DNA of 64,000 nucleotides from Phoenix dactylifera. Taxonomy: Eukaryota; Streptophyta; Magnoliopsida; Arecales; Arecaceae. Shown here one piece after another: positions 44,140-56,600 of this stretch. A program made the translations under genes and the position numbers. Location: the NCBI RefSeq assembly GCF_009389715.1, contig NW_024068019.1, forward strand, positions 37,501 through 101,500, given 5' to 3'. The notes under the pieces were generated by a model. That model worked only from the letters and a program-made list of their open reading frames with translations. It had not been told where the DNA came from and did not search any database. Position 1 is the first letter of the stretch, and each line of letters starts with the position of its first letter.

Positions 44140-47100
44140 CATATTTGTTCTAAACCAAATGTTCTCAATATATTGAGAATAAGGTTTTGGCGTCTCTTTT
44201 AAACACTTTTAATGTGTAATTTAAATAATCACGCCCATCGAGTGATCACAAATATAATAGGCCAATCAATCAATTTTTGGAAAAAAAAATATTTTCATCA
44301 TAATTTGAAATCATATTATGCCCCACCAACATATATATATTTGTCTTCTATGCTAGATTAATATTTTGAAATTTATATTATTTTCATGCATAATTAAACT
44401 TTGATATATTTTTATATAAATTTATGAATAACTAAATTTTAAAATACAAATGTAGAATTACAAAGGTATTGATCAAGTTATAGGATCAAATATATTTATA
44501 CACATACTAATCTAAGTATCAGATATCAAAATAATTTTTCATTAATACAATTTGCATTCATCCTTAAAATCCTAGAGTGTGGAGATATTTATAATCGAGT
44601 CATAAGGCACAGAAATTCCGCCAAAATGCTATGCACAAAATAGACAAGTACACATTGATGATTAGACTCCCTGGCAGTCTAAAGCAACTGAAACTTTTAC
44701 TTTAAAATGGGAGCACACGGAGGATCCCCAAGTTTGTGAGGCCCATCCAAAGTTCTACAATTCAGAAATCTTACAAATTAGGGATCATGACCCCAAATCC
44801 GTCGACCAGTGGCCAAAATCTAGGTGCAACGTCTTAGCCCAAACTAGGCCTGATGCACCATTTATCCCTGAATCCAAGAAAGGGTTGGCAATTCCCTTGG
44901 GTACTCTGGGGCTAGTTTGGGCACCAAGAGGGAGAAAGAGGGCGAACCCCTTTCCCTGGCTTCAGGGGTACTCCTCCACTGCTCTCTTTTTCCTCTGCGT
45001 TGCCATGAATGGATATATTCCTGGAATAGTTTATCCGGACTTCCAAACAGGCCCTTTAAAGAATTCTGCCAATGTCATCCATTTGATCAATATATTCATT
45101 TAATGATGAGGTTTTGACAATCTGTGAACTCAGCTGTCTGGCTTTTAGTTTCTAGGTAACCTTGTCAGCTGACTAAAGCAAAGCAACCTTTAGAGAGAAG
45201 TGGGACTGCAGGGACCTTAAAATGAAATCCTAGCAATGTAAATAGATGTGTAGAAATCTGATGCCTTGTAGCATTATCCATTGAGTCCATAGGTTCTTGG
45301 AGTAGCTGAAGAGCCAATAGCCATAACAAGGGATCATCAAAGCCCCTTACCTTGGAGGTGCTTTTAAGGGTGCAATTATGTTGGTATTGGTGGGGGATGA
45401 AGTATAGCCAAAAATGCTGCAAAAATGGTTACGTGGTCAGGTGGCATTTACTTTACACATTGGATTTATTGCCGCTCACCTGTAGGTGGGAGCCTCTCGG
45501 CCTAAACAGTAAAGAGTTCGGATTCTCTGCTGTGCAACTTTTACACTAAGTCTTATACTATCGTAGATAGCCATCACCTCATCAACTTTGAAAATAGACA
45601 GCTCTCCTTTATCACCACATATACCGTGTATCATACTCATGGTGCCCCGTCATATTTAAAACTCCACCTTCTAGATGGATGATATGGCGGCTATATGTAA
45701 TAGTACAAAAATTCTACCATGCAAAAGTCACACCGCAGAAAATCCAAGGCCAATACTAAACTAGTAACTAACTCTTAACTAATAGATGACTATCATCCAG
45801 CTTTGAGTGAGTATCAAGTGCTCCCTCATTATGAGAAGCACCATTTTCCTAAAGTAACAAAGAAGACTTATTTAAACTTAAGCAGTGCTAAATTAACAAA
45901 CAACACTCACAAATATCCATAAAAAACAGGGTCTAGACCATCAAAGAAGAATATTTGAACTTGAGCAGGGCTAAATATATTCCTTACATATTTTTTTTTT
46001 CTTTTATTCTCTTTTTTTCTCGGAATATTTAACAGGGTCACATATTACATCCAAACTAAACCTGCCCAACATTTGTATCAATCATGCCTTCATTAAAAGG
46101 TAATTATGCAGATGGGTGAGAGATCTACTGGCCCATATCTACCATGGAAGTCAAGTACAAGCAGTCTTCACTAACCAATCTGGGAGTAATGCTTTCTTTA
46201 GTTAGAAGACCACCCTTTGGGTGAAACGCTTGTTCCATTCTGGGTGCATTAATCATGATTTAAATACAAGAGTATGGCAAGATAGAAAGCATCAATTTGC
46301 CATAGTGATAAACTAATGCTTAATTATAATGATGATGTAACAAATAGGAAGGAACTTTTTTTAAAGCATCTTACATGTTCACTGTTTGTCCAAATAAACC
46401 AAAGACAAGAGTCTCATCTCATAGATATCATATCAAATAGAATCCTGACTTGGGGTCTGAAAGAATTAACAAGTGTATAGCCCATCCAATGAGGACAACG
46501 ACCAAATTGTACCTTCTAGCACGACAAACGCCATGCCTGCGCGTTATCTAGACAAGAAGGGTCCGCGCAACCGAGACCTCCGCTCGTTTTCCCCACACTT
46601 TGGAGGCTAGTATTCTTTAGTAACATCACACGACATGACTTAGTGCCAATATTATTATATAACAATATCATGTGAATCTGTTTCCCTTTAAAAGAGGGCA
46701 GTGGCCCTAAGTGGCTACGTCGCAAGAAATCTTCGGTCCATGGAAAAGAGGGAGCCGTTGTCATTATAATCGGCAAACTTTGGCTAAGAGAACCCATGTT
46801 AAAAATAATAAATTTTTCACTCTCAAACAAATAAAAGTGGGGTTCCCAACTAGCTTGTACAGGGCTATTTTTATCTCCTAGGAGCCCCTTTTTTAATATA
46901 AAGTTTGATAGCAGTATTTTAGAGTCAGAGAACGAGTGCACTTTATGATTAGTTGGCATATCTTCGACGAGTCTATTATCGATACAGAGCTGAGAGCTGC
47001 ATAAAAAAGTATCTACATTGAAGGTGACTGTTGACCGACACTTGCTGCTTCAGAATATCTAGGAGAATTTGTTTTTTTTGGGCCACTCATATCTATCAAA

Positions 47101-47500
47101 AGGTGAAACTGCTGATTGAGTTACCTTTTATGCTATGCACCATAAAAAAATCAAATAAAAGTGACGACATTGTCATTACGATGATTCCATCTTGCTACTA
47201 GGTAATGACCAAACATCGTTCCTTGCTCTTTAACCCAATTGTCCTGAAAGGTTAAGAACCTTTACTTATCTCCGGGGAGATCAAGATCTAAATTTTAAAA
47301 TACCCCTGCCCTGGGGTGGCCCGGTTCATGTTCTGTCTTCTGGGTTATACATCTGATCATCTCCCAATAATGAGTATGTAGACAACAGAGGATGCGATAA
47401 AAGTTGAACCAAAAATCTAAAAATAGACAAAATAGATTTTCATGCCACGTGTCCATTCGTAGGACAAAGCACTCCAACCAACGATAGCGAACTTACGAAC
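44140..47500. other. Intergenic, possible small MITE
   Basis: AT-rich. The stretch 44,911-45,054 has GGGGCTAGTTTGG on the left and CCAAACAGGCCC on the right, a weak inverted pair without a clear target duplication. A 147-codon minus-strand frame (46,516-46,959) is unrecognised and not called. No gene evident. Confidence 0.35.
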
Positions 47501-47559
47501 CATATGGCGGCACCCTCTATCTGACGTCACTCCCTTACGCCGGACAAACCCCAGCTCTT

Positions 47560-47650
47560 GCCGTCCAAAGGGGCTTCCTCTCTCCCTTCTCTCTTCCGAC
47601 ATTCTCTCTCTTCTCTCTCCCTCTCCAAAACTAAGCCAAATCCCGAAGCC
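47560..47650 (+). promoter_or_regulatory. CT-rich leader of the formin gene
   Basis: CTCTCTCCCTTCTCTC and CTCTCTCTTCTCTCTCC stretches lie directly before the start codon at 47,651, a pyrimidine patch typical of plant core promoters and leaders. An in-frame ATG at 47,558 would add 31 residues in front of the signal peptide and is less likely to be used. Confidence 0.5.
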
Positions 47651-50600
47651 ATGAGGCTCAATCCGCTGATCCCATTCTTGGCCTCACTCTCCCTCCTCTT
47701 CTCTACCGTCCGTTCCTCGTCCGACGGCCATGGAAGCCGCAGAGTCCTCCACCAGCCCCTCTTCCCCATCCAATGGACCCCTCCTCCTCCCCCTCTCGAT
47801 TTCTCCGACCCTCCCCCTGCCCCCGCCGGTCAAACCCCGACTGCCACCGATGTTTCCGCCCCATCCTCCCCCTCCAATTCCCGTTCCACCACCACTAAAA
47901 ACATCGCCATCGGCGTCTCCGTCTCCGTCGCCGCATTGGCCATTCTCTTCATCTCCGGCTTCCTCCTCTACCGCCACCGAATCAGAAGGCCGCCGGATTC
48001 CGCCAAACTAGTCGCCAGCGGAGGGCGGTTGCGAACACCTGGCCGCCCCGCGGCCACCGCCGCGTTGGAGGTTTTATACCTCGGGACGATGGAGCCGGCG
48101 AGCCGGCGGGTGAGCGGCGAGCGGAATGGATCGCCGTATCGGAAGTTCAGCTCGGAGCGGGTAGTGGAGGTGCACCACCCGAGCCCCGAGCTGCGGCCGC
48201 TGGCCGGGGCGCCGCGGCCGCCGCCTCTGCTGCAGCGGGGGCTCGTTCCTCCGCCAGTGGCGTCGTCCGATGATGCGACATTCTACAAACCGCAGCGGTC
48301 GTTGGCGTCGATGACTACTGGGAGCCCGAGCACTCCGGTGTCGCGCCAGAGCGTCCCACGCGTAGTAAGCGCCGGGAAGGACGTGCTGCTGGTGCTTACG
48401 GAGGACAGCTCTCCTCCCCGGTCCCGGAGAAGTTCTCCAAGAAGGCAGCTTTCTAATGGTTCGGTATCCGATGCCAAACAAATGATACCACCGATTAGCC
48501 AGCAGCCTCCGCCACCGCCGCCGCCGCCTCAACGTCCGCCCCCGCCGCCGCCGCCTCAACGTCCGCCACCGTCACCGCCGCCTCAACGTCCTCCACCACC
48601 ACCGCCATCTCCTCCGAAAAATGAAAATATGGTCGGAATGCGGCCATCTCAGCCTCCGCCGCCGCCAGCTCTAGATGTTGCAGGGAGAAACAAACCGCCT
48701 TCAGACGCTCCTGCGGCGCCAATGCCAGCTGAACTATCTCAAAGGCGTCGGTTATTGAAGCTTTTTCCACCCAAACGTGCTCCAATTAACATCCCAATTC
48801 CTATCTCCAAATTTAGCAAGGGAGATGTCTGCTCTTCGTCACAGCCAGTTGATCGAACAGGAGATGATTTGGAGGGTGATGCGAAACCGAAGTTGAAGCC
48901 CCTGCACTGGGACCGAGTGACGGCGAGTTCGGATCAGCCAGTGATCTGGGACCAATTGAAATCGAGCTCATTCCGGTAAAGACTATATAGGCTGTAGCTT
49001 GTCCTAAAAATCTCATTTTTTTGTTCTTTTTTTTTATGTAAGCAAGCTCATTGCTCTTTGTTCTGCTTGTGTTTTCTCTTTGGCAGATTGAATGAAGATA
49101 TGATTGAGGCTCTGTTTGTCAACAATGCCACAAATCTAGTTCCTAAAGACAGCAACAGAAGATTGGTTCTTCCGCCATTCAAGCAGGAGAACAGAGTGTT
49201 AGACCCAAAGAAGTCACAGAACATAGCAATACTCCTGAGGGCATTGAATGTGATGCAAGAGGAGGTATCTGAGGCGCTTTTAGATGGTGAGGGTTCTTAT
49301 CCTCTGTCCTATTCATCGAGTGCTATTCTTCGCTCGTGTCATGCTGTTCATAAAAATAAAATAGGTAGCATCATTTTATATCTAATCTTGTGTCGGTTAG
49401 CAATTATTTTCTCTTATCTATTGATGGATGGTGATAGGTTGTCCGATGTCTTCATGCCAAAGCTGGGGGAATTCTTCCCATGTCACTGTATTTTGGAAAG
49501 AAGTTATTTTCAAAGTGACTGGAAATGTGTTTGTTTGTGATATAGTTCACTTGTTTCTATTAATTCAATCGTTCCTTTGAAGGAGAATGCAAAAAAAAAA
49601 AAAAATCCCTGAGTCTACGGTTGATGCATTGAAAGTTGAAGGCCAGTTTTAATTTCAATCTAAATTTCTTGATACTGGAGTTGTTGAAATTCAAACCACT
49701 TAGACCTTTTCATATCACATGATTTCCATTTGTGTGATATCATCAGTTCCTAGTTCCCTCAACCCACCTTTCTATGTCAACTTTACTACATCCCTTATTG
49801 ATATCCAGGAGCCTTTATAAATGATATGTTTAATTCCATGAATGATATCAACATTTATACAACCTAGTGAAGGGCCTTGTAGTTCAGCATATGCAGTTTA
49901 ACAGTCTCTAGGCAGCTAAACAAGTCAGCAACTTTTATAGAGGTTTAAGTCTATGATTGACATCTTTGCATATTCCAAAAACTGTTAGCTTAGTCAATTG
50001 CCACATCTCCCCTAAGGCTTGCCCCTGGAAGAGGTCCGGGGTTTAAATCCTGAGTATTGCTCAAAAAGATTGAACATTACATATTGTGAGGGCCCATGCG
50101 GGCGTGTGTTTAGTTCCATATCGGTTATTCACTAGGTAGATCTTGGGTACTTATACAGGATCAAAGAACCCAAATAATACTTTCCAGCTAGCTATTTTGG
50201 GTGAGGTCTCGGGTTGTTACTAATGTATCAAAGCAGACTTAGTTCATAACCTATGTAGACTAGAGGACACTGCAACACGAATTCATTGGAGCTGACCACG
50301 AGCCGATCCTTGTGCTTATGATTAGATTTGAATGAATTTGAATCCTTATCCTGACGAGGACATCGGGGCATAAATGGGGGGAGCATGTGAGGACCCGTGC
50401 GGGCGTGTATTTAGTCCCATATTGGTTATTCGCTGGGTAGATCTTAGGTACTTATACAGGATCAAGAAACTCAAATAATACTTTCCGGCTAGCCATTAGA
50501 TTGTTACATATATATCTTCATCTCTAAAATTGACTTTACAATCAGTAGTTTGGTGCCATTGTTAATTATTTCGAAAAGTAGGTGCCAACAATATGATTAT

Positions 50601-53600
50601 TTTGCAAGATTTTTTTTTTTATCAGTCATCCTCGAAGATTCTCCAGATTCATCCATCAGTTATTCTGATCTTCGAAAGATATCGAAATGCAGATGGAGAA
50701 CCAGTAGACTTTTTCTGAATTTTACCAATATAGATTATCTATTTATTTAAGCTATTTTTAAGAAAGTGCTTATCAATATAAGTGGCAGAATGAATTTTTA
50801 GAACGTCATTGAGACCTTGTAAATCTCAGAAGTCCCATTGAAGAAACTTTTAATCATCAGCCAGAAACACCATCTATGCTCTCATATAACATCAGGTCTC
50901 CTTTTAGCAAGTCTGGGGTACAACATCCTGTAGTTTTGTAATAGACTCACAACATAGTCTAGGTCAATAGGAATGGAAATAACCTTGAATAATTTAGTCA
51001 TTTAATAAAGGAGCTGAATAAATCCAATAATTAAGAAAACCTTATCAAAAAGGGAATAAGTTCATTTGTTTTGTTCTTTGATCTTCTTAGTATGCTTAGG
51101 TGATTATAACGTGCTGTAATTTGCTAGGGTAGAAAACAGAATGTCAAAAAGGAACAGAAACATAAACAGTGAGCATGTTGTGTTGACAGTGCATATGGAA
51201 ATGTAAAGTGGATGAAAACGAAAAAGAAATAGAAATATCATAAGCTTAGTGGTTCTTAATGCTCAAAAGTTCATATATATTGAACATACCGTAACTATAA
51301 GTTGTTGTTATGTCATGTTTTTCAAAATTTTGTTTTTAAAGCATTTTTCATGATGTTTGTTCTTTTTGTTGGCAATTGCTTGACTAACCTGGTAGTAAAA
51401 GAACGTCCTTGCCTTCGGTTTAATTCCACAACCATCTCCAATTAACTTATGAAGACATTAAGCTTCTACTAAATCGAAACACACTACCTGAAATTTGCAT
51501 TAAGTTCTGAGGGCTGTCTTGTGGCTTCGAAGTCTCAGTTTCTCTGCTATATTACTATTTTGAGGGAGAAATTTCCAGAAAGAGAGCAAATCATCTCTTT
51601 TTTTCCTTCAAGAGATGCCTGGGAGTAAGTTGGGTGAAGCGGTGTTTGTTAACAGGTCATCCAACATGTAAGGGATATTCTTCAAGGGTCAATTAGATGC
51701 CTTTAAAGCAGGGCTAGGGATCTAGATTTGGTCATTAAAGCCTGATCCCAGAGTAATGAAGAAAAGAATGAGAAGAGTATGGCCTCTAGTTCAAAGTATA
51801 TGCGAATAGTTTAAACAATGCTTTTTTTCAAGAAAAGAGATCAAAATGGTCCGAAACATGGTTTTGGTCCTTAAGATTCCTGAATGCAATTAAATAAGTG
51901 TGATACACATGAATCAGTCAAACTTTAATGCATAAAGGTACTTTTTGACCATGTTTCGTACTCACACTGATTGAGCTAGCATGGCATTTGCTGTACAATG
52001 TGATTCTGTGCCAGTCATCTTCCTGATCATATAGTAGGGCTCCATATCAACCCAACTGGGTGCATGCTAAATTGGCACAGACTGGTATAGAACGTTGTGC
52101 ACAATACAAAGGTACATACCTCTGTCTTGTGCCCATAACTCTGGCAATGTTTGCAGTTATATTATATGGACTATAAACCAATACAATAACTTCCATTCAC
52201 TGGCACAGACTGATACAGACTAGCATGCAAGGTACATACATTCTTCTACGGTGCTTGTTCCTGACAACAACATACCATACAATCTGGTCCAGTAAATTAC
52301 AACACCTGAATCCATGGTCTGAACTCTGAACTAACCAACATATTTGGTATGTACGCCTAAGATGTGAATGGTGACATTGCCCCAATGCATATTGTACATT
52401 AAAGTCTGGTTATTTCTATTTCAAACATGATCATATTTGTTCTTGCCTAATGCATTTTTTTGCCCCAAGGTTCTTACCTTTTAGGAGTCATAAAAATTCT
52501 TTTTTCTTTTAATCCACTTTGACATTTTGATCCTTATGTCTAGACTATATATCACTGAGATGATTTTATCATGAAGAGCAACATGATGGTATATTTCTAT
52601 ATTGTGTTGGCATTCACAGAATCTTCGATCTGCCATAAGGTGAAAGAGGATAGGGGGTCATAGGGATATTGTTGTATCCATTGTTTAGCCATGGATGTTT
52701 TAATGATATACACCTTCAATAGAATGTGATCTATCAAATAAAACCTAATTCTCAAGGTTTGAAGTTCTGACTACAATCTATATGAAACTTGAAAGTACCA
52801 TGATTCGCAGTACCAATGCATACCATCCTATATTAGGCATACTGTACCATATGGTACCAAACTAAAAGTTGATACAGAGAGCATATCGAGTCTCGGTAGA
52901 CTAAACTAACCCACGTACTGAGCGTATTGACACCATATCATCATGATTCTAGTACAAGATTCGGTACCGAGATGACGAACCTTGCTTAAAACTAAACTAT
53001 GAGACTTAGTTTTGGTAAGTTTAGGTTGAAACGAACTAATTTAAATCAAGTTTTAGAAGTTTTATCTAGTTCTGTGAACTAGCCAAATTGTTCTATGGAG
53101 CTATTTTTTTTAATTATATTGGTACATACTAACATTATAATCTCTTCATTTTTGTTAGCATACTTGGATAACAAATTTATCCTCTGAGAAGTATTTCCTT
53201 AGAAGTCAACATTTCTATCTCAAATGATATCTCAGCCAAATTATTGGCTTGTATAGGTATTGAGCAATTACTAATATAAATCTATAGCATAGTTCGTCAT
53301 TTCGGTACCAGACCCCGTATCGGTGCGACACTAGCACTGTATTGGTACGGTACAAAGTCTTTTCGGTATACCAAGGGTCAGTACGCCTCACATACTAGGT
53401 ACCGGTACCGAACCAATATGATATGATACGTCCCATACCACCCGATTTAGGCCAGTATGGCGAACCATGATCTATAGTATATTTAAGTATATTATCTCGG
53501 CCACTATAGGCTGATAGATCCCGAAACATTGGCTAATACAATATCATCAGCCAGTATTCTCTAATCACCATTAAATTTTTTTAGAGTTTCTTTCTTTCTC

Positions 53601-56600
53601 CATTTTTCTTTTCCTCGAAGAGGCATGGATCTAGTAAGAAGCGTAGAGTCAACAATCTTTGACACTCACCATGCCTTATTGTGAACATAATGGGCTATGT
53701 GGATCTCATTGGACTTGATGGTGGCACAGTTAGCATAAGGCAAAGAGGTTCCCTCCAAGAGGCCCAAGACATAGGACTTTGCTACCTCATTAAGGGTGGC
53801 AAAGGTGGAGTTCTGGAAGCAAAATTTGCTTTTGAAGTTTTGTGCCATCTTCCGGATCAGCTTCTAGAAGGGCGCTTTTGAGGAACATATCTCCTCCATT
53901 GCTTCCATCCATGATGGTCCTTCTCCATGGTGCCCCTCATCAGAGTTAATTCTACCCCACTTTCATTTCTATATGTTCCAGATGGGTTCTTTAGTCTTGT
54001 CTAAAATTTGAAAAACCTATTTATCACAATATGCACTGTGGTATGTGCTATGTTGTACTATTCTATCTCAAGAAACCTTGAATAGATACATGGGTGTATT
54101 GTATTATGTTTTATACTGATACATGACCATGACACACTCATACAGTATTTTAATCCTTGATCTCATCAAACTCCATCCAAGATGAAAACAATGGTTTCTT
54201 ACATAGATAGATAGATAGAGGCAAAGTTAGGAAGAAATCTTTGAGGAAAGAAAAGTAGACATAATAAAGGCATTGTTATTTGTAAAGCAATCCTTAATTA
54301 TGTTTTTATCAAATCATGTGATATACTAAGTACTCTAAAATGCGGCATATGTGGCTATGTATGCAGATACGCTCCCATAACCACACCACATTGCCTATAT
54401 ACAGTTACTATATACGACCATATCGCATATGAGCTGAAAAAGGCGGTTTACATAGTATTATGCATATGTAGTTTGCTTAGCATTTTTGGGGCCACATGTA
54501 ACACACCATCATATGGGCCCATGCGGATGAAGTAGGTTCAAGTTGATATTTAGGTCTGGTGTGGATTTCAAATGGGCCTAATTTGGATACTAATTATATT
54601 ATATATTAATTATTCTATAACTATCCTTATTAGATGTCAAGTACTACATGGCAATTATTAATTGTTAGCTGTTATTGTCATCATTTATCCAAAAAACTAT
54701 TGTCTTTATTATTTCTTTTATTATACTTAACATATTTTATTTATTTTTTTAAATATTAAAAATAGTAATAACATATTCACCCCCATATACCACTAACTAC
54801 TTGCTTGATGGCATTACCTCTTACCTCTTGGGCAAGGGGGAGGGTTTCAATTCTAATTGGAGTTCGAGGGTTGGGTAGGTATGGTGTACACAAAGGTGGG
54901 GATTAGCCCCTCCTAATTTATTAAAAAAAAGGACAAATATACCCACATAGGTGGCTTGCATATTGCATATATACTATGCAATCCCGTGACCATCCACATA
55001 CAATAGGTGTATTTTGAAACATTAGATATTACTAATGTCTCAGGTTCTAGTTTTGGCTGAGATCCTAGGTTTATCACACTTGTTTTTACTTTTTTGCCAA
55101 AACTAATCGCCACCCATATTAAATGTTATATCATTTCATCTCAGTACCAATCATGACTGAGATAACTATAACAACCAAGATTAAAACCAAGGTCCGCCAT
55201 ACCGGATCCGGTAGGCATACCGGTTGCCTACCGGACCGGTATGGTTCCGGTTCGTACCATGCTCCGGGCGGTACGGATCGGGAAGCTCTTCTCCACCGGA
55301 GCCGGGGAAGAAGAAGAGAACCAGAGAGAGCGCGGGGAAGAGAGGGAGGGAGACCACCTTCGGCCGCCATCGGAGAGCCGCGGAGGGGCGTCGGAGGCCG
55401 GCGGGGGGCGGCGAAGCCCGGCGGGGGGCGGAGGAACCCACGAGGGCGTGGTGGAGGCCGAGGCCGCGGCCGCATCCACTGTTTCGAAAGAAACAGGGGA
55501 CGCGGCCGCGGTTTTAAATTTGGGGATTTTAAGTGAAGTCGGCAAATCGGTTGCGGCCGACTTCACTTAAAATTCCTAAATTAAAAACCGCGGCCGCGTC
55601 CCCTGTTTCTTTCTTTCGAAACAGTGGATGCGGCCTCGGCCTCCGCAGCGCCCCCGTGGGTTCCCCTGTCCCCCGTCGGGCTCCGCCTCCCCCCTCCGCG
55701 GCTCTCCGATGGCGGCCGAAGGTGGTCTCCCTCCCTCTCTTCCCCACGCTCTCTCTTTTTCTCTTCGTCTTCTTCGTCTCCGGCACGGAACCGGCCTGTA
55801 CCGGTTTCGACGGCTCCGGCGTACCGGTAGCTGGCCGGACCGGTTTGTACCGGCCGGTACGGGCCGGTTTGGCATACATTGATTAAAACCTTTGTTAAAA
55901 CTAGGCATAATGGCTGAAATTATGTAGAAAATTGGAAATAATTGGGAGTTTGGTTCTCATATATTCAAGAGAAAGGTAGCTTTTCTTAGATATGAGACTT
56001 GTTTGGGTCTTTGAGAGATCTTTTAAGCATAAAAGGGGTTTATGCAGTAGATGAAACTCCTCGAGTACTGGATTCACAAGATTCATGCTTTTGCTCGATC
56101 TTTGCTTAAAACTTATAGGCATGTAGATGAGATTTGTCTACTTGTAATATATTTTATACTTAATTATAAGTTATATGTAAGTGTTTGATATAATGGTAAT
56201 GAATTATCAAATTCACATTCATATATAGTTTTTAGTTCCTCAAAAAAGCCATTGTGGGATTCATTGTACTGTCTTAGTGAAGGATGCCTTGGAGATTCCA
56301 TATCCAATGGATGGCTGAACCCATAAATTCCTTTGAAAAACTAATCATGGTAGTTGTGTTAGTTTTGAAAGAATCTTCCAGCTACCAATCAGATGTACTA
56401 CAAAGCAATTCTTTATCAAGGCTGGATTGGCATTCATCCATCCATAAAGTGATGTTGCAGCAATTAAATAGAGCAGTAGATTTCTTTCAAGGATTTGTAG
56501 ATTTCAATGATGTTTCTTTTTAACTTCATTAAGGTCCCATCATGGCTATCCCATGCTGTAATACTATGAAATTTTGAGGAACAAGTTTTGGAGGAAAAGC

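Noticed and set aside
44911-45054. Small MITE with GGGGCTAGTTTGG ends
   Set aside because: The inverted ends match only partly and no target duplication was found, so it is mentioned only in the gap description.
46516-46959. 147-codon minus-strand frame
   Set aside because: No family recognised and no coding-like composition. A short GGLG motif resembling LINE reverse transcriptase is too weak to use.
47558-47650. N-terminal extension of the formin from an upstream in-frame ATG
   Set aside because: It would bury the signal peptide. The ATG at 47,651 directly starts a typical signal sequence.
55123-55908. Many overlapping Arg/Pro/Gly-rich open frames on both strands
   Set aside because: They lie in a GC-rich hairpin transposon. 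The openness on all frames follows from composition and symmetry, and no family is recognisable.
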